Part shown: positions 55,440 through 63,750 of the stretch, piece by piece
How the letters are laid out: each line of letters opens with the position of its first letter
Numbering within the stretch: the stretch's first letter is position 1
NCBI RefSeq assembly: GCF_003330725.1
Contig: NZ_CP030840.1
Span: 868,001 to 932,000, forward strand
Direction of reading: 5' to 3'
Source: Acidisarcina polymorpha
Lineage (GTDB): Bacteria; Acidobacteriota; Terriglobia; Terriglobales; Acidobacteriaceae
DNA: 64,000 nt
Translations under genes and position numbers: made by a program
Notes under the pieces: model-generated
The model's input: only the letters and a program-made list of their open reading frames with translations
Database searches by the model: none
Told to the model about the DNA's origin: nothing

Positions 55440-55934
55440 ATGTCTATGACCAGGAGGCAAATGTATTTATTGACGTCGGGTCTGTTCATACTCTTTGTAG
55501 GAATTGGTCTTACGGCCCGCACCCAAACCGTAGCGCCTGCTCAAGAGCCGGGACCAGCTACCAAAGCTGCCGAAACAGAATCGATCGATCCTGATAAGTG
55601 CGGCCGATGCCACGCAAGCGAGGTCGCCGGATATGGGCTTACGACTATGTCGCACTCGATGCAGAAAGCGGGCAAAGAGCCGAGTGGAAAAGTGCAAACA
55701 CCCAGCGCAACCATAACGGTATCATTGCACGCTGGCACTACCTGGCAGCAATTGATCGAAGGAGAGGATAAGTCCAGATACTCTTTGTCCTACGTTATCG
55801 GCTCAGGATCTCATGCTTCTGGATATCTCATTGAACTTGGCAACCACTTATTCCAATCCCCCATTGCTTACTACGCGAGCCGTCACAGCTATGATCTGGC
55901 GCCAGAAGCAAGGACAGACACAAAAAGCCGATGA
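55440..55934 (+). pseudogene. N-terminal fragment of a multihaem/TPR cytochrome
   Basis: A membrane/signal segment (YLLTSGLFILFVGIGLTA) precedes one haem site CGRCH and a beta-rich part with 'YVIGSGSHASGYLIELGNHLFQSPIAYY' and SYDLAP. In Acidobacteria this start belongs to 600-residue cytochrome-c/TPR proteins ('f.iGSG..g.sYl...g..LfqsPvsyY.....wdl.Pg') with more CxxCH sites downstream. Here the frame ends after SYDLAP in an unrelated tail, so about three quarters are lost. It interrupts the arabinose operon between araA and GH31. Confidence 0.6.
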
Positions 55935-55989
55935 GTTATCTACTCGAATACATGCGGCAATGAACTAACCACATCACCCGGAGGACCGA

Positions 55990-58194
55990 TTGACCGTGGA
56001 CTTTACCAGAAGGACAGTGCTTCACGGCTTAGCAGCCAGCTCTGCAACTCTGCTGCTCCGCGCCATTTTCCCTGGACATGCAGCCGCCGTTGAGACTGGA
56101 CCTCCATCGCTCGAACTCACCGTGAACGCCGTGAGCGACCAGATTCTGCGCATCACCGTAGCCGCCGCCGAAGAACCTCTCGATCGCATGTACGACGATG
56201 GCAGCATTATCGTTAAACCACAAACATCAATAATGCGTGTACTTGAGACCGGTCAGGAGAGCACCACATTTTGGAATGGCCGCAGTATTCACCTGTCGAG
56301 CAATCCTCTTCGCCTGCGAATTGAGAAATCAGACGGCGCGATCCCGGACATCATCATCGAGACTACTCCCTCGCGCATTATCTTCTCCTGTGGCAACGGT
56401 CCGCTCTATGGCCTGGGCCAGGGCGCCCACTCGCTCGACCGCCGCGGAACGACCGACGCCATGCGCAGTGGCCAACTCGACGAAGATCTCCGAACCTATG
56501 GCGCGCACGTGCCTATTCCGTGGCTCATGAGCCCGGAGGGTTGGGGACTATTTTTTCACGAGCCCTGGGGTAGTTTCGATCTCACCGGTAATCCCGGCAT
56601 CTTTAAGCCCGAAGAGACCGCGCGCGGTATCGATCTATTCCTGTTACTAGGAGAGACGCCCGCCGAGCTCATGAAACAATGGGCCGAACTCACCGGCTAT
56701 CCACACCTGCCGCCTCTGTGGGCGCTCGGCTACCAGCAATCGCATCGCACACTCTCCAATCGCGAAGATCTTATCGCTGAAGCACGCACCTTCCGCGACA
56801 AGAGGCTGCCTTGCGACGCGCTCATCTATCTCGGCACCGGCTTTTGCCCCTCTGGCTGGAACACCGGCCATGGCTCCTTTGAATTTAATAAGTCGGTCTT
56901 CCCTGATCCTCCAAAGGTCATCGATGAGTTGCACGGGCTCGATTTCAAAGTAGTGCTCCACGTCGTCAATCCGCCGATCAATCTTCACGGCTCGGTCACC
57001 GATACGGCTCCCGCAGCCGACGACCCGACCGATGCATCCGCTTATTGGAAGTGGCACGTTCCTCTGGACGAAATCGGAGTCGACGGCTGGTGGCCCGACG
57101 AGGGCGACCCACTCCCCAAAGCGGCGCGTCTCGTGCGCAATCGCATGTACTTCGAGGGTGATCGCAGTGTACGCCCAAACGTGCGTCCATACGCACTGCA
57201 TCGCAACGGATACGCAGGAATGCAGCGTTACGCGTGGCTGTGGTCCGGTGACGTCAACAGCACGTGGAGGACGCTGGCCGAGCAAGTCATGCAAGGCATC
57301 AGCACTGGACTGTCAGGTATTCCCTTCTGGGGCACTGACACCGGCGGCTTTGTGCCCACGAAGGACTTCACTGCCGATCTCTTCCTGCGATGGTTCCAGT
57401 TCAGTGCATTCTGCCCCCTCTTTCGATCACACGGAGTCACCTGGAAGCTCCGCCTGCCGTGGGGTTGGAACACCGGCGACTACAGCCCGGCGGAGCTCTC
57501 ACCTCAAGCCGCGGCCACCGTGCTACCGAAGCCCGCAGAGCTTCACAACGCCGCAGTCGAGCCGATCTGCCGCAAGTATCTTGAGCTGCGCTATCGCATG
57601 CTGCCTTACATCTATTCGGCCGTCGAAGAGACCCACTCCACCGGCTTGCCGATCATTCGCTCCTTGGGACTTCACTTCCCGGCAGATCCTCGCGCTCTTG
57701 CTTGTGAAGATCAGTATCTGTTCGGCCCGTCACTACTCATCGCACCGGTGGTCGAGCAGGCCGCTCGCGAACGCGCCGTCTATCTACCGGAAGGTGTCTG
57801 GTGGGACTGCTGGACAAACCGGCAGTACAAGGGACCTCAGACAATAAAGCGCCCCGTCGACCTAGAAACAATTCCGTTTTACGTGCGCGCGGGCGCCGTT
57901 ATTCCTACTGGTCCAGTGAAGCAGTGGACCTCCGCGCCCTCGACCGATCCCCTCACCCTGACCGTCTACCCCGGAGCCGACGGTGCGTCTTCACTGTACG
58001 AAGACGACGGCATCTCCTACGCCTGCGAACATGGCGACTACACCCGCACCACGATGTTGTGGAATGACCGAACGCACACACTCACGCTAAGAGCCAGCCG
58101 GCCAGGCATCGAGCGAAGATTTAAAGTGGCCCTGGCCGGATCTGCCGCGAAGGAGATCGTCTTTACAGGAAGAGATACAGACTTCAAACTCTAA
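55990..58194 (+). CDS. GH31 family glycosidase, Tat-exported
   Basis: A 734-residue GH31 enzyme (alpha-glucosidase / alpha-xylosidase family). It starts at TTG 55990 with GGAGG just before it; a twin-arginine signal follows (FTRRTVLHGLAASSATLLL). The barrel includes PLYGLGQGAHSLDRRG, 'PPLWALGYQQSHRTL', 'DGWWPDEGD' with the likely nucleophile Asp, and 'WLWSGDVNSTWRTL' with the acid/base Asp. 'LSGIPFWGTDTGGF' is diagnostic. C-terminal beta domains end with 'YEDDGISYACEHGDY'. The Asp in an unusual 'WPDEGD' instead of 'W.DMNE' suggests an atypical substrate. Last gene of the arabinan block; it may remove xylose or glucose side chains. Confidence 0.9.
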   Translation: MTVDFTRRTVLHGLAASSATLLLRAIFPGHAAAVETGPPSLELTVNAVSDQILRITVAAAEEPLDRMYDDGSIIVKPQTSIMRVLETGQESTTFWNGRSIHLSSNPLRLRIEKSDGAIPDIIIETTPSRIIFSCGNGPLYGLGQGAHSLDRRGTTDAMRSGQLDEDLRTYGAHVPIPWLMSPEGWGLFFHEPWGSFDLTGNPGIFKPEETARGIDLFLLLGETPAELMKQWAELTGYPHLPPLWALGYQQSHRTLSNREDLIAEARTFRDKRLPCDALIYLGTGFCPSGWNTGHGSFEFNKSVFPDPPKVIDELHGLDFKVVLHVVNPPINLHGSVTDTAPAADDPTDASAYWKWHVPLDEIGVDGWWPDEGDPLPKAARLVRNRMYFEGDRSVRPNVRPYALHRNGYAGMQRYAWLWSGDVNSTWRTLAEQVMQGISTGLSGIPFWGTDTGGFVPTKDFTADLFLRWFQFSAFCPLFRSHGVTWKLRLPWGWNTGDYSPAELSPQAAATVLPKPAELHNAAVEPICRKYLELRYRMLPYIYSAVEETHSTGLPIIRSLGLHFPADPRALACEDQYLFGPSLLIAPVVEQAARERAVYLPEGVWWDCWTNRQYKGPQTIKRPVDLETIPFYVRAGAVIPTGPVKQWTSAPSTDPLTLTVYPGADGASSLYEDDGISYACEHGDYTRTTMLWNDRTHTLTLRASRPGIERRFKVALAGSAAKEIVFTGRDTDFKL

Positions 58195-58323
58195 TTCTTG
58201 GCCATCCACACCACAATATTGGGCTGAATGAAGAGACTTTTCATCCATTTAACCACGGCCAACGAAGGCTCCAAGCCTCGCGCCAGCGCGGCGGCTTGAA
58301 GAAATCCTGAGAGGTTCAAAGCC

Positions 58324-58344
58324 ACGGCATAAGTTCTATGCCGT
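58324..58344 (+). terminator. Hairpin between GH31 gene and tRNA-Ser
   Basis: ACGGCATA / TATGCCGT is a perfect eight-base stem around AGTTC. It lies in the gap between two converging transcription units and could terminate either; no long T run follows. Confidence 0.4.
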
Positions 58345-58391
58345 ATTGCTCCGGAAACCTTCTCGGCCGTCTTAAGTTGTTGGTTTTATTA

Positions 58392-58479
58392 TGGCGGAGA
58401 GAGTGGGATTCGAACCCACGTTACCTTGCGGTAAACACGCTTTCCAAGCGTGCGCCTTCAGCCACTCGGCCATCTCTCC
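58392..58479 (-). tRNA. tRNA-Ser (anticodon GGA)
   Basis: The complement folds as a class II tRNA. The seven-base acceptor stem GGAGAGA pairs with TCTCTCC, followed by discriminator G and an encoded CCA. The D-arm is TGGCCGAGTGGCTGAAGGCG, the anticodon stem-loop CACGCTTGGAAAGCGTG carries GGA, a long variable arm follows, and the T-arm contains GGTTCGAATCC. It would read UCC/UCU codons. Confidence 0.95.
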
Positions 58480-58591
58480 AACGCGTCGACTCTCTCGAAT
58501 TTAACACAGCGACGCTCACCGGCGGGTTCCAGCGGGTGTGCTGCCGGGGGATGGATGCGCAGCGCCCGCCGGGGCTTGCTTCACCAGAGAG

Positions 58592-60838
58592 TCAGGCGAT
58601 CTTTAGATCGTTCGAGGCGATCAGCTTATCGATGGTGATGGGCAGATCTCGCACCCGGACGCCGGTGGCGTGATAGATGGCCATCGCCAGAGCGGATGCG
58701 ACGCCGGTCAAGCCGATCTCGCCGATGCCTCGGGCACCATATTCGTTGAGGGCAAGATCCGGATAGTTCAGAAAGATGCACTCCAGTTTAGGAATGTCTT
58801 TGTTGGTCGCGACCAGGTAGTCGGCGAAGTTGTTGTTCACAGGCTTGCCGTTTCTGGTGTCGTAGATGGTCTCTTCGAACAGCCCCATGCCGATGCCCAT
58901 TACAACCGCGCCGGTGATCTGATTGCCGCCTGCTTTCGGGTTGATGATCCGGCCTCCATCAACGACCGTCAGCCAGCGTCTGACTCGAAACTGCACGATG
59001 CCCGGATCGTAGGCGACTTCGCAGAATTGCGCTCCGAAGGAGTGACTGGAGACACTTGGTTTTTCCTGGTGTCCGCCGGCCGGGGGAGGATTACTTTTGC
59101 CATCGACTCCGGAGAGCTTCCGTAAGGCGAGGATCTCGGGAAAGGGAGTTCCCGAGTCTGGCGACTTGTCCGCGGCGTGCAAGCATCCCGCGCTCATCTT
59201 TAATGTTTTCGGATCTGCCCCTTGAAACGGAGATTTGTCCGTACGGATGGCCACCTGGATCAACATATTCACCGCGGCATTGCAGGCGGCAGCGAGACCA
59301 TTGAGGAAACTGGCGGTGGCCGCCGAGCCGCCTGACATCGGCCCAGGAGAGAGTGAACTGTCGCCCAGCACGACCTTGATCTTGTCCATCGGAAGGCCGG
59401 TCTTTTCAGAGACAACCTGCGCGAAGACGGTATACGTACCAGTACCGATGTCTTGGGTCCCACAGGAGACCCGCGCGGTGCCGTCTTTCAGCAGCCGCAC
59501 GTGGACTTCGGCGCCGCCGCTAAAGGCCGGCCAGGTTGATGTCGCCATGCCCCATCCGAGTACTAGATTGCCGTCGCGCATGGAGCCGACTCCCGGAGTG
59601 CGCTTACTCCAGCCGAAGCGCTCGGCGCCCGTTTGATAACACTCGCGAAGGTGTTTACTCGAGAACGGCTTCTTCTCCTGCTCATCGGTTTCCGCGTAGT
59701 TCTTGAGCCGAAGTTCGAGCGGATCCATATTCAACTTGATCGCCAGTTCGTCCATGGCGGATTCGATGGCGAAGAGACCGGGGGTCGTTCCAGGGCCGCG
59801 CATCGGCGTCGGGGTCCCGACATTGAGATGGACCAGGTGTTGAATGGCTGAGATATTCGGGCAGCTATACAACATGCCGGTAGGCTCGGTGCAGTTCTCC
59901 ATATAGTCATCAACCATGGAAGTGTGGGTGAGCACCTCATGGCTGAGCGAGACCAGTTTGCCGTCGCTGGTCGCTCCAAGTTTCATCCGCTGCCTGGTGT
60001 ATGGCCGATGCCCGACGGTAGTGAACATGAGATTGCGCGGCACACTCACCTTGACAGGGCGGTCGAGGTGGCGTGCCGCGACTGCTGCCATCAAAGATTG
60101 CGGCCACGGGAAGAGCTTGCAGCCGAAGCCCGACCCGACAAACGGCGAAATCACCTGGACCGACTCAAGTGGCATGCCCAACATCTGGCAGATGGTGTTG
60201 TGATGGTTGACGACGCCTTGGGTCGACTCATAGAGCGTGAACTTGCCGTTCTTCCACACGGCGATGGTGGCGTGCATCTCCATCGGATTATGAGTTTCGA
60301 CGGGGGTCGTATAAGTCTCATCGAGCTTGACCGCGGCCTGCGCGAAGGCGGTGTCGGTATCGCCACGCGAGAACTTCTTCGCTGGAGGGTTGTCGGTGAC
60401 AGGGTTCGCCGGCATTCTGACGATTGGCTTGCTGGTGTCATACGTCACCTTGACCTGCGCTGCCGCAGCCTGCCCCTGCTCGAAGGTCTCAGCCAGTATC
60501 AAGGCGATGTATTGCCCATAGTAGTAGACGACATCGTCTTCAAAGGGAGGCCGAGTTTCGCTGGCGCGCACGTTCTGCTCAAAACCCTGTGCCGGACGAA
60601 ACAGATCGCCGACGTTCCCATGATGAAGCACACCCAGCACCCCAGGCATCGCTTCAGCAGCATTGGAGTCGATACTACGAATGTGTCCGCTCGCAATCGT
60701 ACTCACGACCGGAATGCCATAGGCGAGCTCTTCGATCGTCATGTCAGCGCATTGATCGGCGGCATACCGCGCCGCACCCGAGACTTTAGCTGGGCCGTCG
60801 ATCCGGCTCGTTGGCTGCCCTATTGGGGAAGTACCCAT
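58592..60838 (-). CDS. Molybdopterin-binding subunit of a PaoABC/xanthine-dehydrogenase-type enzyme
   Basis: A 748-residue large subunit, close in size to E. coli PaoC (periplasmic aldehyde oxidoreductase). It carries the molybdenum-cofactor-binding blocks: TSRIDGPAKVSGAARYAAD at the start, 'ETHNPMEMHATIAVW', 'PFVGSGFGCKLFPWP', 'RGPGTTPGLFAIESAMDELA', 'GTQDIGTGTYTVFAQ', 'GGSAATASFLNGLAA'. The catalytic Glu is expected in GARGIGEIGLTGVASA. GGAG eight bases before ATG 60838 favours this start over GTG 60847. It is the last of three genes in the order small-FAD-large, as in paoABC. The gene is intact although its FAD partner is damaged. Confidence 0.9.
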   Translation of the reverse strand: MGTSPIGQPTSRIDGPAKVSGAARYAADQCADMTIEELAYGIPVVSTIASGHIRSIDSNAAEAMPGVLGVLHHGNVGDLFRPAQGFEQNVRASETRPPFEDDVVYYYGQYIALILAETFEQGQAAAAQVKVTYDTSKPIVRMPANPVTDNPPAKKFSRGDTDTAFAQAAVKLDETYTTPVETHNPMEMHATIAVWKNGKFTLYESTQGVVNHHNTICQMLGMPLESVQVISPFVGSGFGCKLFPWPQSLMAAVAARHLDRPVKVSVPRNLMFTTVGHRPYTRQRMKLGATSDGKLVSLSHEVLTHTSMVDDYMENCTEPTGMLYSCPNISAIQHLVHLNVGTPTPMRGPGTTPGLFAIESAMDELAIKLNMDPLELRLKNYAETDEQEKKPFSSKHLRECYQTGAERFGWSKRTPGVGSMRDGNLVLGWGMATSTWPAFSGGAEVHVRLLKDGTARVSCGTQDIGTGTYTVFAQVVSEKTGLPMDKIKVVLGDSSLSPGPMSGGSAATASFLNGLAAACNAAVNMLIQVAIRTDKSPFQGADPKTLKMSAGCLHAADKSPDSGTPFPEILALRKLSGVDGKSNPPPAGGHQEKPSVSSHSFGAQFCEVAYDPGIVQFRVRRWLTVVDGGRIINPKAGGNQITGAVVMGIGMGLFEETIYDTRNGKPVNNNFADYLVATNKDIPKLECIFLNYPDLALNEYGARGIGEIGLTGVASALAMAIYHATGVRVRDLPITIDKLIASNDLKIA

Positions 60839-60882
60839 TTCAATCACTCCGATGAATGTGCTTCAGTTAACCCGCCTGAGCA

Positions 60883-61631
60883 TTAGGCGCTGGTGGTGAC
60901 GTTGTGTAGCGCCCGCGCTATGCACAGCTTGGAAAGCTGCACTTTGAACGCATTGTCATGCAATGGCTTCGCGCCATGCAGCGCAGCTTCGGCGGCCTGC
61001 TTAAAAATGTGCTCATCCACGGGATGGCCTTCCAGCACTCGTTCCGCCTCCCGGGAACGCCACGGCCGGGTGCCGACGCCACCGAGAGCAAGGCGGGCTC
61101 GCCGCACTCTTCCGCCGTTCGCCTCAACCACAACTGCGGCGGAGGCTAATGCAAACTCGTAAGAAGCGCGATCTCGCAGCTTGAGATAGTAGGATCGCGT
61201 TCCAGGAGCCAGAGGCGGTAGCGTCACATAGGTGATCAGTTCGCCTGGTGCTAATACATTTTCGAGATGCGGCGTCGTTCCCGGCAGCAGATAAAACTGA
61301 TCAATCGGAACATCGCGCTCCCCGTTTGGACCCTGCACATGAATCACCGCTTCGAGCGCGGTCATGGCCACGGCCATGTCCGATGGATGCGTTGCAATAT
61401 CGCCCCGATCTTGATTCCACCATCCGGGCTTGATTCCACCTGGGTCAGTGGCAGCGAATTGATGTCGACCAGTGATTGGGGTCGCTCGACATTCAGCTTC
61501 ATTAGATCGACGAGCGTGGTGCCGCCGGCGATGAACTTTGCCGGTTGGTTCATGGCGCCGTTAGTCTGTCCGGCACTGGTCGCAATTGCGGCGGAGATTG
61601 AACTCGCCTGTGTGTATTGAAATGCTTCCAT
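60883..61631 (-). pseudogene. FAD-binding subunit with a frame-breaking internal deletion
   Basis: PaoB-like proteins (about 320 residues) carry FAD and a [4Fe-4S] cluster. The first 80 residues are intact from ATG 61631 (MEAFQYTQASSISAAIATSA, 'AKFIAGGTTLVDLMKLNVE', 'DGGIKIGAI'). Then the sequence jumps, in a different frame, to ATHPSDMAVAMTALEAVI, 'LLPGTTPHLENVLAPGELIT' and so on to the normal C-terminus. The missing block (about 80-90 residues at 61395-61405) includes the cysteine-rich region that binds the iron-sulphur cluster and much of the FAD site. The frame change ends translation early, so the enzyme cannot assemble normally. Confidence 0.8.
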
Positions 61632-61643
61632 GTCGATGTCCTT

Positions 61644-61695
61644 GACTTGGTGAATCCGTTGGTGACTTGGACTTGGTGAATCCGTTGGTGACTTG
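61644..61695. repeat. Perfect 26-bp tandem duplication between two subunit genes
   Basis: GACTTGGTGAATCCGTTGGT plus GACTTG occurs twice head to tail (61644-61669, 61670-61695), directly after the small-subunit stop codon. It increases the distance to the next start from a likely 38 to 64 bases. Confidence 0.85.
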
Positions 61696-62385
61696 CTAAA
61701 TCTGCTGGCGAGCGGCTTGAACTGCTGCCACGATGTTGGTGTAAGCTCCGCAGCGGCAAATGTTCCCGCTCATGAATTCGCGCACAGAGTCATCGTCTTT
61801 TCCGACCGGCTCCTTAAGCAGCGCGACCGCTGACATAATCTGCCCCGGGGTGCAATAGCCGCATTGAAATCCGTCGTGCTCAACGAAAGCTGCCTGCACC
61901 GGATGCAATTTTCCGTCCTGCGCCAGTCCTTCAATGGTGGTGATCTTGTCGCCCTGGTGCATGATCGCGAAGGTGAGGCAGGAGTTTACCCGCCGGCCAT
62001 TGATATGGACCGTACAGGCCCCGCACTGACCGTGATCGCACCCCTTTTTCGTGCCTGGCATCTGCAGGTTCTCGCGTAATGCGTCCAGAAGCGTTACCCG
62101 CGGCTCGAGCGTTGTATGAATTTCACTCCCGTTGATGTTCAAGGACACAGGCACTGAGCCAGGAACCTTTGGCTTGGCCGTCGAAGACGGCTGCTCATGA
62201 ACCGGCGCTGGCGCTGCTGCAGCCAGGGTGCTTGTAGTCGCGGCAAGACCGGCTGCTCCTAGCTGCCCTAGGAACGAGCGCCGGCTGAAGCGACCAAATG
62301 CCGGCTTTTCTGCTTCGCCATCTTCACGATCTTTCGCAACGATATCGTCTGGTCGCGCATTTGGCTCCAGTGGTCCCTTTGGCAT
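61696..62385 (-). CDS. [2Fe-2S] subunit of the PaoABC-type enzyme, Tat signal
   Basis: A 229-residue ferredoxin subunit. A twin-arginine signal (FSRRSFLGQLGAAGLAATTS) appears at about residue 33, after a charged N-terminal extension. The plant-type cluster is bound by CDHGQCGACTVHINGRRVNSC, the second by 'CGYCTPGQIMSAVALL' and 'SGNICRCGAYTNI'. Matches PaoA/YagT. It carries the only export signal of the three subunits, as expected for a pre-assembled complex. First gene of the set on this strand. As the FAD subunit is broken, it may be on the way to loss. Confidence 0.92.
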   Translation of the reverse strand: MPKGPLEPNARPDDIVAKDREDGEAEKPAFGRFSRRSFLGQLGAAGLAATTSTLAAAAPAPVHEQPSSTAKPKVPGSVPVSLNINGSEIHTTLEPRVTLLDALRENLQMPGTKKGCDHGQCGACTVHINGRRVNSCLTFAIMHQGDKITTIEGLAQDGKLHPVQAAFVEHDGFQCGYCTPGQIMSAVALLKEPVGKDDDSVREFMSGNICRCGAYTNIVAAVQAARQQI

Positions 62386-62499
62386 CGGCTACTCCCAATC
62401 TGGAAAGTATGATGCGATTGTAGACGCTGGAAACGGGTCCAAAGTCTTTCCGGAAAGAAGGGCTTCCATAGATAATTAACTTGTTCGATAAAATCCAAA

Positions 62500-63252
62500 T
62501 TAATAGGTCGCGCGGCCGCCGCTTAGATCGAAAACTGCTCCCGTCGTGAAGGAATTTTCCGCCGACACCAGCCAAGCCACCATCGACGCGATCTCCTCGA
62601 CCTCGACAAATCTGCCTCGCGGAATCTTTGAAAGCATGTAATCGATGTGTTGTTGCGTCATCTGGTCGAAAATGCGAGTCCGCGCGACGGCCGGAGTAAT
62701 GCAGTTGACGGCGATATCGTACTCGGGTAGTTCCTTGCCCAACGATTTGGTGAGCGCGATCACTCCCGCTTTGGCAGCACTGTAAGCAGGCGCATTCGGA
62801 TTCCCTTCTTTGCCCGCAATCGATGCGGTATTTACGATGCGGCCATATTTCTGCTCGATCATTAACGGCGCGATGGCCCTGCAGCAGAGAAATATTCCCG
62901 TCAGATCAATATCGATGACTTGCTGCCATGCCTCGATCGGGTACTCCCAGGTCTTCAGATTCGGTCCTGCGATCCCGGCATTAGCGACTAAAATGTCGAC
63001 TCCTCCCATGCGATTCACTGAGGACGAAAGCGCGGCTGCGACTTCACTCGGCTGTGTGACATCCATGCCGATGCCATGAGCATCTCCAATTTTCGAAAGC
63101 TGCTCTGCGGCCTCTGTCGCAAGCTTTGCGTCCAGATCCCAGAGCGAGACCGAAGCGCCCGAGGCTACAAGCCGCTGCGCTATCGCGAGGCCAATCCCCT
63201 GCGCGCCACCGGTAATCACCGCCCGACGACCCTTTAAATCAATCTGGTTCAT
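62500..63252 (-). CDS. Short-chain dehydrogenase/reductase (FabG-like)
   Basis: A 250-residue SDR. The nucleotide-binding motif is TGGAQGIGLAIAQRL, with Asp39 (LWDLDAK) favouring NAD+. NAG occurs in LVANAGIAGPN, the Ser in NTASIAGKEG and YxxxK in YSAAKAGVIALTK; the C-terminus 'FTTGAVFDLSGGRATY' is typical. Relatives dehydrogenate 2-keto-3-deoxy sugar acids or sugar alcohols, so a role in sugar acid catabolism is plausible but unproven. AGGGA precedes the start. It is in the same direction as the PaoABC genes, 114 bases upstream of them. Confidence 0.88.
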   Translation of the reverse strand: MNQIDLKGRRAVITGGAQGIGLAIAQRLVASGASVSLWDLDAKLATEAAEQLSKIGDAHGIGMDVTQPSEVAAALSSSVNRMGGVDILVANAGIAGPNLKTWEYPIEAWQQVIDIDLTGIFLCCRAIAPLMIEQKYGRIVNTASIAGKEGNPNAPAYSAAKAGVIALTKSLGKELPEYDIAVNCITPAVARTRIFDQMTQQHIDYMLSKIPRGRFVEVEEIASMVAWLVSAENSFTTGAVFDLSGGRATY

Positions 63253-63630
63253 TGTGTCCCTACCCCCAAAACATCTTAGTTTAGATATTCCGGAGACCAG
63301 TCCGGCGCCGCCGGCGAGACGGTCGAGCAGTTCCCGGGCCGGCGGTTAAGGCTAGGGGTTTCGTCGTCTCAGACCAACTCCATGGATCATGTCCATTGAG
63401 TCCCTGCTGCAAAGGCGACCGGGGCAATATCTTCTCACGGGCGCTGAAATGGCTCTCAAGCCTTGATGTCAGCTAACAAGACGCATCTCAAGCGTTAAAT
63501 TTGTGTGGCACTCGCTCTCTGCTCGCGACTCGCAAGCTTGGCACCGGTACCGCAGTTTGACCGCAACTAGAGGAGACTTTATGATTTGAAGGTGCAAAAA
63601 GCCTAGAACATCCTCCCGGATGTTCGTTAT
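63253..63630. other. Intergenic stretch before tRNA-Gln
   Basis: No gene or repeat recognised; a G/C-rich imperfect dyad around 63300-63345 could form a hairpin. Confidence 0.3.
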
Positions 63631-63704
63631 TGCCCCTTCGTTCAATGGTAGGACAGCTGCCTCTGGAGCAGCATATCGGGGTTCGAATCCCTGAGGGGCA
63701 ACCA
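63631..63704 (+). tRNA. tRNA-Gln (anticodon CTG)
   Basis: A complete class I tRNA: acceptor TGCCCCT / AGGGGCA with discriminator A and encoded CCA, D-arm with GGTAGGACAGC, anticodon stem-loop GCTGC-CTCTGGA-GCAGC carrying CTG, and T-arm GGGGTTCGAATCCCT. It reads CAG codons. Confidence 0.95.
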
Positions 63705-63750
63705 ATGGATTCAACGGCGCAATCGCCACCCTCGGAGGACCAGAGCTTCT

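Noticed and set aside
59924-60886. Plus-strand frame of 320 aa opposite the molybdopterin subunit
   Set aside because: The opposite strand encodes an unmistakable conserved enzyme; this frame has no family resemblance.
63631-63704. tRNA-Gln as an integration site of a genomic island
   Set aside because: No duplicated tRNA 3' end was found in the window, and no integrase gene is adjacent.
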